DNA of 64,000 bases from Coix lacryma-jobi var. lacryma-jobi (GCA_009763385.1 CM019823.1:42961828-43025827), one strand, 5' to 3'. Counted from the first letter of the stretch, positions 20,546 to 30,956 are shown. Made by a program: numbers and translations. The notes: a model not told the origin generated them from the letters alone.

Positions 20546-22031
20546 TCTTAAGGAGTCAGTGTGCTTTGATCTCATCATGATTGTCTGAAAGTGTACTCCT
20601 ATTTTTATTATTATCAGATCGAGATATACAACCATGACAGCACATGCAAGGCCAATCTCCTTCTCCTATAGCTGGAATAGTAATTGAAAAATTGCACCGA
20701 AGAAAAAGAAAATAATTTATGATAAACAAGGTTACCTAATCCCTCAAAGTTCACTCTCATTCTTGGTTTCATCACGTACTGTATAAGAACTTGAGACCTA
20801 GTACATATATGACGATATATATGTGTACGAGAAGACTTCCAAACTCCATCCACTTCACTGATTATGAATGAATTTGGTAGCTAGTTGTCGCCCTAAGGAG
20901 GTGGCGTCATCCATAAGAGGACTGGACGGAACAGTACTACAGTAGTGTGGCTTAGCAGTCAAGATTGGAAAAATGGAAATACAGAAGAGGCCTGCAGGGA
21001 AGGCAACGTGACATCAGCTTGGTAGCCAAAAGGGTCCCTAGGGGCCCCACGGGCTTCATTCCCCCAACCCACGCGCGAAGGAAAGGGAAGCCAGACTCAT
21101 CCCTCCTTTTTAAACACCCTCCACCTTTCTCAATCCTTTTTAATCTGCTTCTCCTCTTCTTCACATCTCCAGTCTCTGAGTATACACACTCCCTCTTCAT
21201 GCCCTCAAACTAGTTAGCCTGAAGAAAGTACTCGCTCCCTGTGTGTAGAGTATTTGGTCCCTTGAGGTCAGTTGGAGACATTACTATTTGCGGCTCATAA
21301 TAATCAATTTTGTGCATAAGTAGAAGGATCTATGTTTTCTGATCTGTTCTAGCATTTTTTTCCTTTTTGATTTGATGAAAGCATTATATTCTTCTTGCAA
21401 TTTTTTGGGCTGTATGTGCATCTTGTTTTGTGTTATTTGGAGTGATCCCTCTTCTTTCCCCCTTTCTCTCGGTAAGGAGTTCCATAGGAGATTATCGATT
21501 ACTGGGTCAGTACCCATTAATCTATTTTCCTGCTCCTATCTGCAAGATCCATTCTCTGCTTAATATAAATAGACATAATTTCGTTTTTAAAAGCTGTGGT
21601 GCATTCTGGAGTGAATCTTTGCTCATAACTCTGGCTTTCCTTTCCTTTCATAATTAATACATTTTCTTCTTATAATGGAGATGAGCAGTAAAACTCTAAG
21701 GGCATCTCCAAATGTTTGTTCCATGACCAAACAACTGTCAAATTAATAGAAGAATGAAGGAGCATTTCTAGAGCAGCTGCCAGGGCACTGGTACTGGACA
21801 AGTGGACATGCGTGCCCAAAGTAAGGAACCTCATTTTAGATATAGAAAGATGGTGCATCATTAAGACAAATAATCGCTATCTACACACTGCCAATGCTCG
21901 TTGTATGACAATATTGTTGCCAACGATGTTAGCCAAACACTTCCCACTACTCGGGCTTCCTACATCCATACATGGCCACTACTATGTCAATTACATCGTC
22001 AATTCTCCGTGCCTATGAGTTATGACTTCAA
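20546..22031. other. Intergenic sequence without a recognised gene
   Basis: No convincing ORF. Positions 20950-21260 look promoter/leader-like: a GC-rich block, CTTTTTAAACACC at about 21105-21120, then a long CT-rich tract. This could be the orphaned start of a host transcript; nothing downstream supports a coding exon. 21690-22018 is AT-rich and unremarkable. Confidence 0.4.
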
Positions 22032-22171
22032 GGCCTTGTTGGCTAAACCCATTCCCCATGTGGATTTTGGAATGTAGTGGTGAGTTGAGAGGGGGCTGAT
22101 GGGAGGATTAGTTTATGTTCCTCTTCAATTTCTGTCATATTGGGAGGTAATCGATTTATCCAAACAAGGCC
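22032..22171. mobile_element. Short Tourist-like MITE (about 140 bp)
   Basis: The ends are GGCCTTGTTGGCTAAA and, inverted, GGCCTTGTTTGGATAAA. It is flanked by CAA on the left and TAA on the right, close to a 3-bp TAA-type duplication. No coding sequence. Confidence 0.6.
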
Positions 22172-22287
22172 TAAATCCGTAATGTGATGTCCTAAGTGTT
22201 GACATTAATTAGCCATTACTAATAGCATGCATGGAAAGCATCTGAGATGAGAGAAAGATAAAAAAAATTAAGAATGAGTGTTATTCA

Positions 22288-23110
22288 CTACTAGAGAACA
22301 GGTCTTTGGACGATCTATCAACTGAGCTTTAGTCTCGGCAAAAAATTGTGTCCGAGACTAAAAACTTTTAGTCCCGGTTGGTAACACCAACCGAGACTAA
22401 AGGTGAATCTTTAGTCCCGGTTGGTATTACCAACCTGGACTAAAGGTCCTGGAATACCAACCAGGACTAAAGGGTGACCCTTTAGCCCCGGTTGGTATTA
22501 CCAACCGGGACTAAAGGTCCTTTTAGCCTCGGTTGGTGTTACCAACCGGGGCTAAAGGTCCTTCACGAGTGGATTGAAAAGAAAAACATCCAGAACTATA
22601 TCACGCGGGTTGTGTAGCTTAGTTGGTAGGTGAGTTGTGTGGGAGATGAGAGGTGCTGAGTTTGAATCCCACAGACGCACATTTATTTTTTCTTATGGAA
22701 GCCTTTAGCCCCGGTTGGGAGCACCAGGTTGGATTGGTAGCCCCGGTTAGGAAAACCGGGGCTAAAGGCCGTTTGTGCAGTAGTGATTGTGCACATTTAT
22801 TTTTTCTCGTGGAAGCCTTTAGCCCCGGTTGGGAGCACCCAAAGGCCGTTTGTGCAGCAGTGATTGTGAACATTTATTTTTTTCTCGTGGAAGCCTTTAA
22901 CCCCGGTTGGGAGCACCCGGGACTAAAGGTTGGATTGGTAGCCCCAGTTAGAAAAACCGGGGCTAAAGGCCGTTTGTGCAGTAGTGATTGTAGGAGAGTA
23001 GGTTCTTTAACAAGTGGTTGTGAGTGTATATAGGTCAAGGAATTTGGGAAAACTGGGGCTAAAGGCCCTTCCCAACCGGGGCTAAAAGCCGTTTGTGCAG
23101 TAGTGATTGT
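22288..23110. mobile_element. Non-autonomous CACTA-type element with repeated right ends
   Basis: The left end is CACTACTAGAGAACAGG, preceded by ATT. The right end GGCCGTTTGTGCAGTAGTG, followed by ATT, occurs about four times (ending near 22786, 22863, 22982 and 23102), one copy with a substitution. The interior carries dense inverted copies of TTAGTCCCGGTTGGT and ACCAACCGGGACTAAAG, typical subterminal repeats of small grass CACTA elements. No transposase is encoded. Confidence 0.75.
22607..22700 (+). repeat. tRNA-like (SINE-like) segment inside the CACTA-type element
   Basis: TAGCTTAGTTGG fits the pol III A-box pattern. About 40 bases on, GAGTTTGAATCCC resembles a B box, and a T-rich stretch (TTTATTTTTT, about 22681-22690) follows. 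The body does not fold as a full tRNA in my reading, so this is a tRNA-derived relic rather than a tRNA gene. Confidence 0.45.
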
Positions 23111-23757
23111 AGAAGAGTAGGTTCTTTAACGAGTGGTTGTGAGTGTACATAGCTAAAGTAATATGAGAGAAATTGGCATTGGGGCTAAGAGACATGTTTT
23201 GCTCTAATAAGGATCGGAGGAGGGACGAGGGAGACGTTAGATGGAGTTATGGAGATGTTTGTAATTATTGGTTGGGGAGGTGGTGGTGGGCTTGGGGGGT
23301 TATTGCGCATTAGATCGTTAGTGTAACTTCAAGAACCTCTTTATATCCTTCCTTATTGATATTGACATGATAAAGATTTTGGTAAAAAATATCCTTAGAT
23401 AATTTCTTTAATTAGCAAATATAACCATCATCTATTCCAGATTTCTCAGTAATTAAAGATTGAGAGCGCGAGGTTGGTTCTCTAGAATGCACACAAAATA
23501 TAGAATGCCATTGGATGGTGAAAATATATAGAGGATTTTTCAAATAACTCTACAAATAATGATTTAGAGTGTGAGTTTAAGAGATGCTTTGAATATGCTC
23601 TTATAAAAAAAGCCTCTATTCGCAGACTAAATCCCTTTTTAGGTCTATTGTTGGAACTGCAGGAATTTTCCCCCCTTTAAAATTCCTGATTCCTGGGTTC
23701 GAAACAGGCCCCTAGTTTTCACCTTGGTATCAATGAAGCGTTTTCTATCTGTCTTAG
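23111..23757. other. Non-coding AT-rich sequence
   Basis: No gene seen. 23110-23160 repeats the flank found at 22986-23035. 23258-23300 is G-rich. The rest is AT-rich without structure I can name. Confidence 0.5.
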
Positions 23758-24091
23758 AGCAAGTTTAATAATACAGCCTGCTGTTGGCTGTAAGGCTCTT
23801 TGCAGCCCACCTTTTAGCTCACTCATACAATGGTTAAGCCTTTGTTATAGCTATATGACCTCACTTGTCTCTCTCACAAGTTGCATTAATTCTTGTGTCT
23901 AAGCGGGTGTAACCTTACAACTCACTTCTCTTCTCTCTCTTTTCTTCTCTCCTCCACTTGTCTCTCTCACAAGTTGCATTAATTCTTGTGTCTAAGCGGG
24001 TGTAACCTTACAACTCACTTCTCTTCTCTCTCTTTTCTTCTCTCCTCCACCTCAGCATTTAGCCTTCTTGCAGCCCACTATTATACTTGCT
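23758..24091. mobile_element. MITE with AGCAAGT ends and an internal duplication
   Basis: The termini are AGCAAGTTTAATAATACAGCC and, inverted, AGCAAGTATAATAGTGGGCTGC. The interior is CT-rich. I saw no clear target duplication, so the superfamily is open (hAT or Mutator-like ends of this type are common in grasses). Confidence 0.6.
23862..24047. repeat. Perfect 93-bp tandem duplication
   Basis: Positions 23862-23954 and 23955-24047 read identically. Each contains CACTTGTCTCTCTCACAAG and a CT-rich tail. Zero divergence points to a recent event or an assembly duplication. Confidence 0.95.
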
Positions 24092-24333
24092 GTTATGTGC
24101 CACACGCATACAACTGCACGCGAGGCAACTGCACATGCAACAAGCTAGTTCGTTATATGCAGCACGCGAGGGCACAAAGGAGCAGAGCTTTGCCATGGAA
24201 TTCCTAGACAAAGGGACAGAGCGGTCAGAGGCCGTGTAAGGACCAATTGTGTTTGTGCCCTACTACCTGCTAACTTTATAGTGTCAGGTCCTCCAGTCCC
24301 CAAAGCAGCAAACAAACAAGCCTGATCAAGTTA

Positions 24334-24574
24334 CGCCTTGTTTAGTTCGCGGAATACATGGCGAAAAGTTACTGTAGTACTTTTATTGTTATTTGATAAA
24401 CTTTGTCCAAATATGGACCAACTAGACTCAAAAGATTCGTCTCGACATAAGCAAACCAAAAGTACAATTAGTTATTTTTTTATCTACATTTAATGCTCCA
24501 TGCATGCGTGTAAAGATTTGATGTGACGGTTACTATGCAAAATATTTGGACAAATGTGGGAAACTGAACATGGC
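24334..24574. mobile_element. MITE with GCCTTGTTTAGTT ends
   Basis: Left CGCCTTGTTTAGTTC and right GAACATGGC are inverted and imperfect. The interior matches the second copy at 26750-26993 (inverted TTGTCCAAA/TTTGGACAAA, AGATTCGTCTCGAC), so the two belong to one family. Confidence 0.65.
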
Positions 24575-25528
24575 TATCATCCAAAAGACGGTTTTCCCAT
24601 CTGACTGCTGCTCAACTCCATTTATACGTATGAATCTCCATATACATACTTGATGCTTATACTCCCTCACTCCCATGGGTCGCCAACAAGACTGAGCGAG
24701 TGCTGTCTGCATGGCGCATTGCTCACGTCATTGGTACTAATATGCCAAGAACTGCATAATTTTGCAATGGAGTTTGCTGGAATGCATATTACCTTTTATT
24801 TGTGACAATTCCTCTTCCTCCTATTTATTAAGGTGTACTACTACCATACGTCCATACCATACTTTTCTAGAAAAGCTACTTGTCACCATCGCGAGAAGTC
24901 GCGACTGCACGACTCTCTCCATGGCTCACGCCCGCGGCCCACGCGACACCCTCCCTCTCTCCCCGGTGACGGCGACAACAATGGCAACATCGGCGAGGTA
25001 AGCCAGTTCCTCCTCCTCATCCTAGATTTGAGCTCAGTAGAGACCAAGACGATGACAACACTGGCTAGGGTTCCAACGAGGAGGAGGTCGTTGGAGTGGG
25101 AGAAAAATACATCTCCGATGGGTTATAGACGAGCACGACCAATGGGGGGAGGCAGGCCTGCTCAGTGGTGGGGAGAAGGCTGGGCAGCTTAGATGCCCTG
25201 GCGGGGCCTGCGGTGGCCGAACCAGAGAAGGGGTGGGGGCGCCATGGCCGAAGGGGAAGGGAAAGAAGGCGACCACCGTGAACGCTAGGGTTCACTTGAG
25301 CTTCGGTGAACCCTAACGCCCACAGCGAGACAGTGGCCGGTGGCGGGGGCAAGGAGGAGCAGGAACGCCGGTGGGATCAGAGTCAAGGACGAGAATGAAG
25401 GATCAGAGGGCTCAATGTCGGGGTGGAGGCGATGTGAGGAGGAAGAAGGGGTCGCACACTCCCAGCTTGTGTGGTTGGGTCAGTGGCCTCCATACTTTTC
25501 TACACAAAAATTATGTAATTCACCGTCA
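24575..25528. other. No supported gene; GC-rich middle part
   Basis: 24880-25470 is GC-rich with short overlapping open frames on both strands, but none has a domain or a start context I trust. It may be the end of a captured fragment or an old transposon. Confidence 0.4.
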
Positions 25529-25790
25529 GTCCCTAAACTTGGTTGTTGGTGTCATCCCGATCCCTAAACTTGTAAAGTGATATCTGGGGTTTCCTAAACT
25601 TGGTCGATGATGTCATCTCAGTCCCTGAACTTATAATGTGATCGTCACTGGTCCGTAAACTTGGTCGACAGTGTCATCTCAGTCCCTAAACTTGTAAGGT
25701 GATCACCATTGGTCCCTAAACTTGGTCAACAGTGTCATTCCGGTCCTTAAACTTAGTTTTGATTCTCATCCGGGTCAAAACTGGGCGATC
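25529..25790. repeat. 61-bp tandem repeat, about 4 copies
   Basis: CCTAAACTTGGTCGACAGTGTCAT-type phrases recur at about 59-61-bp spacing (near 25529, 25588, 25650 and 25711), alternating with CTCAGTCCCTAAACTTGTAA. Copies are diverged by roughly several bases each. Arrays of this sequence are often the subterminal part of grass Mutator-like elements; that link is inference. Confidence 0.8.
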
Positions 25791-26345
25791 TAAAACTTAA
25801 TATAGAAAAAATTCACAAAAAAGTCATAACTTTTTCATACGAACTCAAATAAATACAAACTTTATATCAAAATTGTAGCCCTCGACGCGATCTACAACTT
25901 TGTAGTTGATTTTTAAAAAAAATTAAAACTGTTTAGAGCCCCCAAAATATTATTTTAAGTTTGTAGATTTTGAAATTTAAAATTTAAAATTGTCAAATAA
26001 TATTAGATATTGAAATGGTCTATAAGGAAGTTATACCTCTCAATACGATTTACAACTTTGTAGTTGAAATGTTTCTTATTAAAACTACTATTTAGGGTCC
26101 CAAAATATTGTTATAAATTTATAATCTTAAATAAAAAGATATATATCGAAGATTACAGTAATATTTTGGAACCCTAACAAATAATTTCAAAGCTGTATAT
26201 CTCAAATAATTTAAATTTTAAAATTATTAAATTTTAAATTTCAAAATCTGTAAACTTATTATAACAATATTTTGAGATCGCAAACAATTTCAAATAATTT
26301 TTTTTCAACTACAAAGTTGTAAATCGTATTGAGATTATAAATTTT
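25791..26345. repeat. AT-rich imperfect inverted repeat
   Basis: Left-arm motifs (CTACAACTTTGTAGTTG, CCCAAAATATTATTTTAAG, TTTGTAGATTTTGAAATTTAAA) recur inverted on the right (CAACTACAAAGTTGTAAATCG, TTATAACAATATTTTG, AAATTTCAAAATCTGTAAAC). There is no coding capacity. It directly adjoins the 61-bp array, so both may be one transposon. Confidence 0.6.
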
Positions 26346-26749
26346 TTGTGGTGATAGTTGTGGGGATATAACCCCGCCGTATACCCTCAGGGCGATACTA
26401 TACACTGTTCCATGACGTTGTGGCAGCTATCATTCCCTGCTGACTATGGCCAATGTATGCCCCCTGATCGTAACCTCGACACTATCATTCAGTGCCTGCA
26501 ACATTGCTGTGGATTGCCCCGGCCTGCTGCCCAGGCTTTTACCGTACCCTGATAATGATGTCCACTTGTCCAGGTCCAGGCCGGCTTCACCGTACTACTG
26601 TGCAGACCAACTCCAGCATGCGGCATGGGTGCATTGCGCCTGCGTTAAACTTTTCCAAGAACACTGAAACCCATACATCGATCCTCATCCATGCACATAT
26701 CCTGCGTTTGCGTAGCACTACTCTCCACAGGCAACCAGTAGTCAAGCTT
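26346..26749. other. Non-coding stretch upstream of the NAC gene
   Basis: Short unrelated open frames only. It starts with GGGGATATAACCCCGCCGTATACCC, which resembles repeat debris. Confidence 0.4.
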
Positions 26750-26993
26750 GGGCCATGTTTAGTTTTGCCAACTTCCCCCAAATATTTCTAGATTCCCTGT
26801 CACATCAATCTTTAGCTACATGCATGGAGCACTAAACGTAGGTAAAAAAAATAACTAATTGTACTTTTAGTATGTTCATGTCGAGACGAATCTTTTGAGC
26901 CTAGTTGGTCCATGTTTGGACAAAGTTTGTCAAATAACAACGAAAGTGCTACAGTGCACTTCCCAAATATTTCCCAAAACTAAACACACCCTT
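26750..26993. mobile_element. MITE about 65 bp upstream of the NAC TATA box
   Basis: Ends GGGCCATGTTTAGTTTTG and, inverted, AAGGGTGTGTTTAGTTTTG. It is the same family as 24334-24574, in the opposite internal orientation. No coding sequence. It lies between distal and core promoter of the NAC gene. Confidence 0.7.
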
Positions 26994-27057
26994 GCTGTCT
27001 CTCCTTATTCTGCGTGAGTGTGAGTGGGAGTGTGACTGCCTTTTCAAAACTGCAGCT

Positions 27058-27065
27058 TATAAAAA
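27058..27065 (+). promoter_or_regulatory. TATA box of the NAC gene
   Basis: TATAAAAA, 149 bp upstream of the ATG at 27214. The spacing fits a 5' UTR of about 120 bp. No in-frame upstream ATG is obvious in the last part of the leader. Confidence 0.65.
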
Positions 27066-27213
27066 TGCAGGCAGGCACTTTGTTGTGTCTGATCGTGGAG
27101 AGAGTCAGATGGGCTGATGAGGCAGGCATTGCTGAATTTGATGCAGGCTGATTTACGTGCTGCTGGCCGGGTAAAGGAGGAGGTAGCTAGCGTGCGGTGA
27201 TCTTCAATTCTTC

Positions 27214-29455
27214 ATGGAGTCATGCGTCCCTCCTGGGTTTAGGTTTCACCCCACAGACGAGGAGCTCGTCGGCTACTACCTCCGGAAGAAGGTGGCCTCG
27301 CAGAAGATCGACCTCGACGTCATCCGCGACGTTGACCTGTACCGCATTGAGCCATGGGATCTCCAAGGTCCGCAGCTTATTTTGCTTGCATTGCATCTCA
27401 TCTGATCCGCTTTACTGTCTGTGCATAATATGTACTATCTTAATCTCTGTGTGATGATGTACGATTGTGAATGAAGAGCACTGCAAGATTGGCTACGAGG
27501 AGCAGAGTGACTGGTACTTCTTCAGCTACAAGGACCGCAAGTACCCGACGGGGACGCGCACGAACCGGGCGACGCTGACGGGGTTCTGGAAGGCGACCGG
27601 GCGGGACAAGGCGGTGCGCGACGGCAAGCCGGGCGGCGGGCTCATCGGCATGCGGAAGACGCTCGTCTTCTACACGGGGAGGGCGCCCAACGGCCGCAAG
27701 ACCGACTGGATCATGCACGAGTACAGGCTCGAAACCGACGAGAACGCCGCACCTCAGGCAAGAAGACCTTATAGCTCGCATGCACTTGCATCCCTCACCT
27801 CACCTTCCATTGCAATTGGCAATCATCGATCTAGCCATCGTCTCTCTTTTCATGCGTTCGGTGGCTTACGCATTGTCAGTCATCTGCGTGCTGCTTCGAT
27901 CTGTTGCTTCCTATAGCTCCAGCCGCCGTTTTTGTCCGCCGGAGGGCGGAGGCATTAGGCAACGGGGCACCAGGATGGTGGGACACCGGATCGCCCCGGC
28001 AGTTTCAGATCGACTCTGTGCTCTCTCCGCTCTTTCGGTTGTGCTCCATATTAGCCAGCCCACTCAGTAGATTTTTTTTTTTGCCAAATAGAGAGTAAAT
28101 GAAACATTTTTTTTCAAGTCAAGCTCTTTAAAACCCGATTTCATATGAAGTGGGTGCTGGATAATACTGAAAATACTAGTTTCTGATAACTCTCCCTCTC
28201 TCTTATCACTATAAGAAGTTATTTGCCGAAACGGTTTTTTTTCCCTAAAATAGCTTCATAAGTGAAATTGTTCGTGGAGTGAAGCCAAAAAAAAAATTAT
28301 TCCACCCATAAAGCAGAGTTGTATCAAACGTGGACGCATTAGTATTACTTAGCCTACTAGGTTGCTAAGAGTAACATTTTTTTATGCCATTAGGTAACAC
28401 ACATCCTTGCAGGACCACTTAATTGTCCCTACTTGTAAAAGATTTTGCCCAAACAGTAACAGGACAAATTAGGTCAGAAAATATAAGTGTAGGCTTCGTG
28501 TTTTTTATTTTATGTTATTTTATTTTAATAAATAAAGAAAAAATAGAGATAGTTGGTGGGCGCTGGAATACAATTTTGTAGAACGAAATTATAGCACCAT
28601 GGGCCAGTCTGATAGAGCTACATCTAATTCTAATTCTTTATAGAAGCTGATTCTCTGAAAGAAGTGATTCTGTGGCTGAAAGTAATTCTCTTTAATTCGT
28701 TTCAGAGAATCACTAATTCATGAAATCAGTAGAAAATCACTTATCTCTGAAAATTGTTTGACAGAGCTACTGCTGAATCTAACAGAGAATCAGCTCTAAG
28801 AGCTCTGCTAAACGGGGTCTGCTGAATTCACCACCAGTCCAACATTGATACGTTGTTATCATCAGCTGAGGCAAGAACTCTTTATGCACACGCAGGAAGA
28901 AGGCTGGGTGGTGTGCCGAGCGTTCAAGAAGCGAACAATGCAGCCACCACCACGGAGCGTCGCTGGAGCATGGGACCCGAGCTACTCGTACTACCACGAT
29001 CCTATCGTCGTCGCCAGCGCGGCGCGCTTCAAGCAAGAGCAAGAGTCGCCCGGCGAGACGGATGGTGCGGCGGCCGCCGCCAGCGCCGCCCTCCTGCACT
29101 ACTCCAGCCGCCTCGCCGAGCTCCCGCAGCTCGAGAGCCCGCCGCTGATGCCGCCGCACCAGGGGAGCCACCGAGGCACCGTGGCCGACGGCGAGGGAGA
29201 CTACTCCGCGGCGACCACGGACTGGAGGGCGCTCGACAGGTTCGTCGCGTCCCAGCTCAGCCCTGACGAGGAGCACTCCCCGGGCAGGGGTTGCGCCAGG
29301 AATATTGCGGCAAGCTGCAGCCGGTGACGGCAACGCATGCCGGGGACAATGGGGACGCGACGGACATGGCGGCGCTGCTGCTCCTCGACGGCGTCCGGCA
29401 CGGGGAAGCCGGGCTGCTGGGCTCCGTGGCCGACCCTGCGTGTCTGCACACATGA
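27214..29455 (+). CDS. VND-type NAC transcription factor (secondary-wall/vessel), three exons, with an apparent C-terminal frameshift
   Basis: Exons are 27214-27367, 27477-27757 and 28896-29455. The NAC domain (residues 1 to about 155) has VPPGFRFHPTDEELVGYYL, the dimer and DNA-binding blocks through GFWKATGRDKAV, GMRKTLVFYTGRAPNGRKT, DWIMHEYRL and EEGWVVCRAFKK. The C-terminus has LPQLESP (about 221-227) and DWRALDRFVASQLS (about 254-267), motifs of the VND1-6 group, nuclear activators of xylem vessel and secondary wall genes. Intron 1 is GT-AG; intron 2 starts GC (CAG|GCAAGA) and ends CAG. In exon 3 the reading frame runs to a stop at 29325-29327 (288 aa). The adjacent frame holds the conserved VND ending (GLLGSVADPACLH) and stops at 29455. 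One missing base near 29280-29290 would explain this. Confidence 0.9.
28560..28820. mobile_element. Degenerate MITE-like sequence inside NAC intron 2
   Basis: AGAGCT-bearing ends (TAGAGCTACATCTAATTC and, inverted, CCCCGTTTAGCAGAGCTC) enclose an AT-rich body full of AGAATCA and TGATTCT. It resembles the better preserved MITE at 29930-30241. The boundaries are uncertain. Confidence 0.4.
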
Positions 29456-29929
29456 ACGCGGCAGCACACTATCTATATATATACATGTGTGTAGCTGAAC
29501 GCTACTACGTCGCTACCCCGTTTTCGTTTCATACTTGTCTCGATCACTAGTCGACATGGTCGTTTGGCCGCAGCTTCGCCCGTCGACGCACGTACGTGCC
29601 GCCTAAGATCCTTCCCTGGGCCGTGTCGTGTATCAATGTACTGGTATAATACGTATATATATAAAAGATACTCCATCCCTCTCATCACTGCCGAAAAGAC
29701 TATCTTTACCGAGTGTCATCAAGGTTACCGAGTGTATTATATCGGACAGTCGATAAATGTGCTTTTGTCGAGTGTCACTGGGAGAACACTTCTGCACCAG
29801 CCCAATGCACACACGGGTTTAGTCCACACGTACTCTACCTCCGCAAAGGGTACGATCCAAGTATACCAAAGCCCAAACCTCACAAGGACCACGTGAGTCC
29901 ACACAAAGGTAAGATCTGAACGCCTATAA
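29456..29929. other. NAC 3' flank with fragments
   Basis: It begins with the probable 3' UTR (TA-rich, about 29470-29680). At 29700-29790 it carries a fragment with ACCGAGTGTC phrases, a sequence common in small grass transposons. No gene. Confidence 0.4.
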
Positions 29930-30241
29930 GGGGCCGTTTGGGAGAGCTCCAGTTTCAGCTTCTCCGAAAAGAATCACTCTCAATCAGCCAAACACTCAAA
30001 ATGCTAACTGATTCAGGTGGGGATCTAGAGAGAATCACTTCTTCATTTACACTAGAAGATAAAAACTGAAAAAACTCTGCTTCACCCTGCTCCCTATTAT
30101 ATTCTGGTGGAGATTAGCAGAGAATCAATTCTCCTTAGCTCCCCACCCTGCTTCCTTCTAAGAATCCAAACGAATCACTCTATCGGAGAATCATGGAGCG
30201 GAGCTAGAGAATCAAGGAGTGAAGCTCTTCCAAACGAGGCC
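29930..30241. mobile_element. Tourist-like MITE (312 bp, TSD TAA)
   Basis: Left end GGGGCCGTTTGGGAGAGCTC and right end, inverted, GGCCTCGTTTGGAAGAGCTT. It is flanked by TAA at 29927-29929 and 30242-30244. A TAA duplication is typical of PIF/Harbinger-derived MITEs. The interior is rich in GAATCA motifs. Confidence 0.8.
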
Positions 30242-30409
30242 TAACAATGCAATTTCCGCATTCGTACCTGTACTACTCTCACTAACCACCTATCCCCCAA
30301 TGAGGTCTTGTATGTTCCCCATGTCTCATTGTGAGCAGCTTTCATCTTGTTCATATTTTTTTTGTTGGCGAGGATACTACTACAAAAAGGAATTTGCGCA
30401 GCGTTAGCT

Positions 30410-30660
30410 AAAAGGCCTCTGTGGTGGGCACTCTTTTTGCCCGCAACGGTTATTCGGTGGCCGGCCACGCTGCGCCGGCCACCGAAGAGCCCGCTGCGGT
30501 TAATAATTAACCGCAACGGGCAACATAAGCCGCCCGCTGCGGTTAATCTGTTTTAACTGCAGCGGGCATACTTAGTTGCCCGTTGCGGTTAAAACAGATT
30601 AACCGTAGCGAGCTATTAAAGTTTCCCGCTTCGGTTATTACCGGCTATATTTAAGCCCCC
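30410..30660 (+). repeat. 5' subterminal repeats and promoter of the CACTA element
   Basis: About six direct or inverted copies of a GCCCGCTGCGGTTA-like unit occur (30439-30640), including the perfect stem CGGTGGCCGGC/GCCGGCCACCG. A TATA-like CTATATTTAAGCCCC at 30645-30660 follows. In En/Spm elements such repeats bind the element's own TNPA-type protein; that role is assumed here from family knowledge. Confidence 0.75.
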
Positions 30661-30886
30661 GACCAGCACCATCGCAACCGATCTCTTCTTCCTCCTTTCC
30701 ACAAAAACGGGGGGGAGAAGTTTTGCTGAACTTTTACACAAAATAACTTATTTTGAGGTTTCTTTGTTTGATTTGGAGGAGAAGTACTCCACAAGATGTA
30801 CCCAGATGATCTCCACCCTCTTTTTCTCTCTTTTTATACCCCCTTTCTGGATCTAGTTTCATGGAGGAGAGAGAAAACTGGTATTT

Positions 30887-30956
30887 GTTTCTCTAAGTTC
30901 ATCATGGATGCATTAATTTTTGTTTCTCTAAGTTCATCATGGATGCATTAATTTTA
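30887..30956. repeat. 35-bp tandem duplication in the CACTA leader
   Basis: 30887-30921 and 30922-30956 both read GTTTCTCTAAGTTCATCATG onwards and are identical except near the final bases. It lies in the untranslated leader upstream of the transposase start. Confidence 0.9.

Noticed and set aside
21040..21070. GGGCTTCATTCCCC resembles the 3' half of miR166
   Set aside because: The 5' half does not match and no complementary arm lies within a few hundred bases, so no precursor hairpin is supported.
22610..22680. A true tRNA gene
   Set aside because: Only A- and B-box-like segments are present; I could not form the acceptor and anticodon stems.
24880..25470. Candidate host gene with ATG at 24920
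   Set aside because: Frames on both strands are equally open because of GC content; no domain, splice structure or conserved motif.
30410..30660. CRISPR-like repeat array
   Set aside because: Units are in both orientations with irregular spacing and lie at a CACTA end; this is a plant nuclear sequence.
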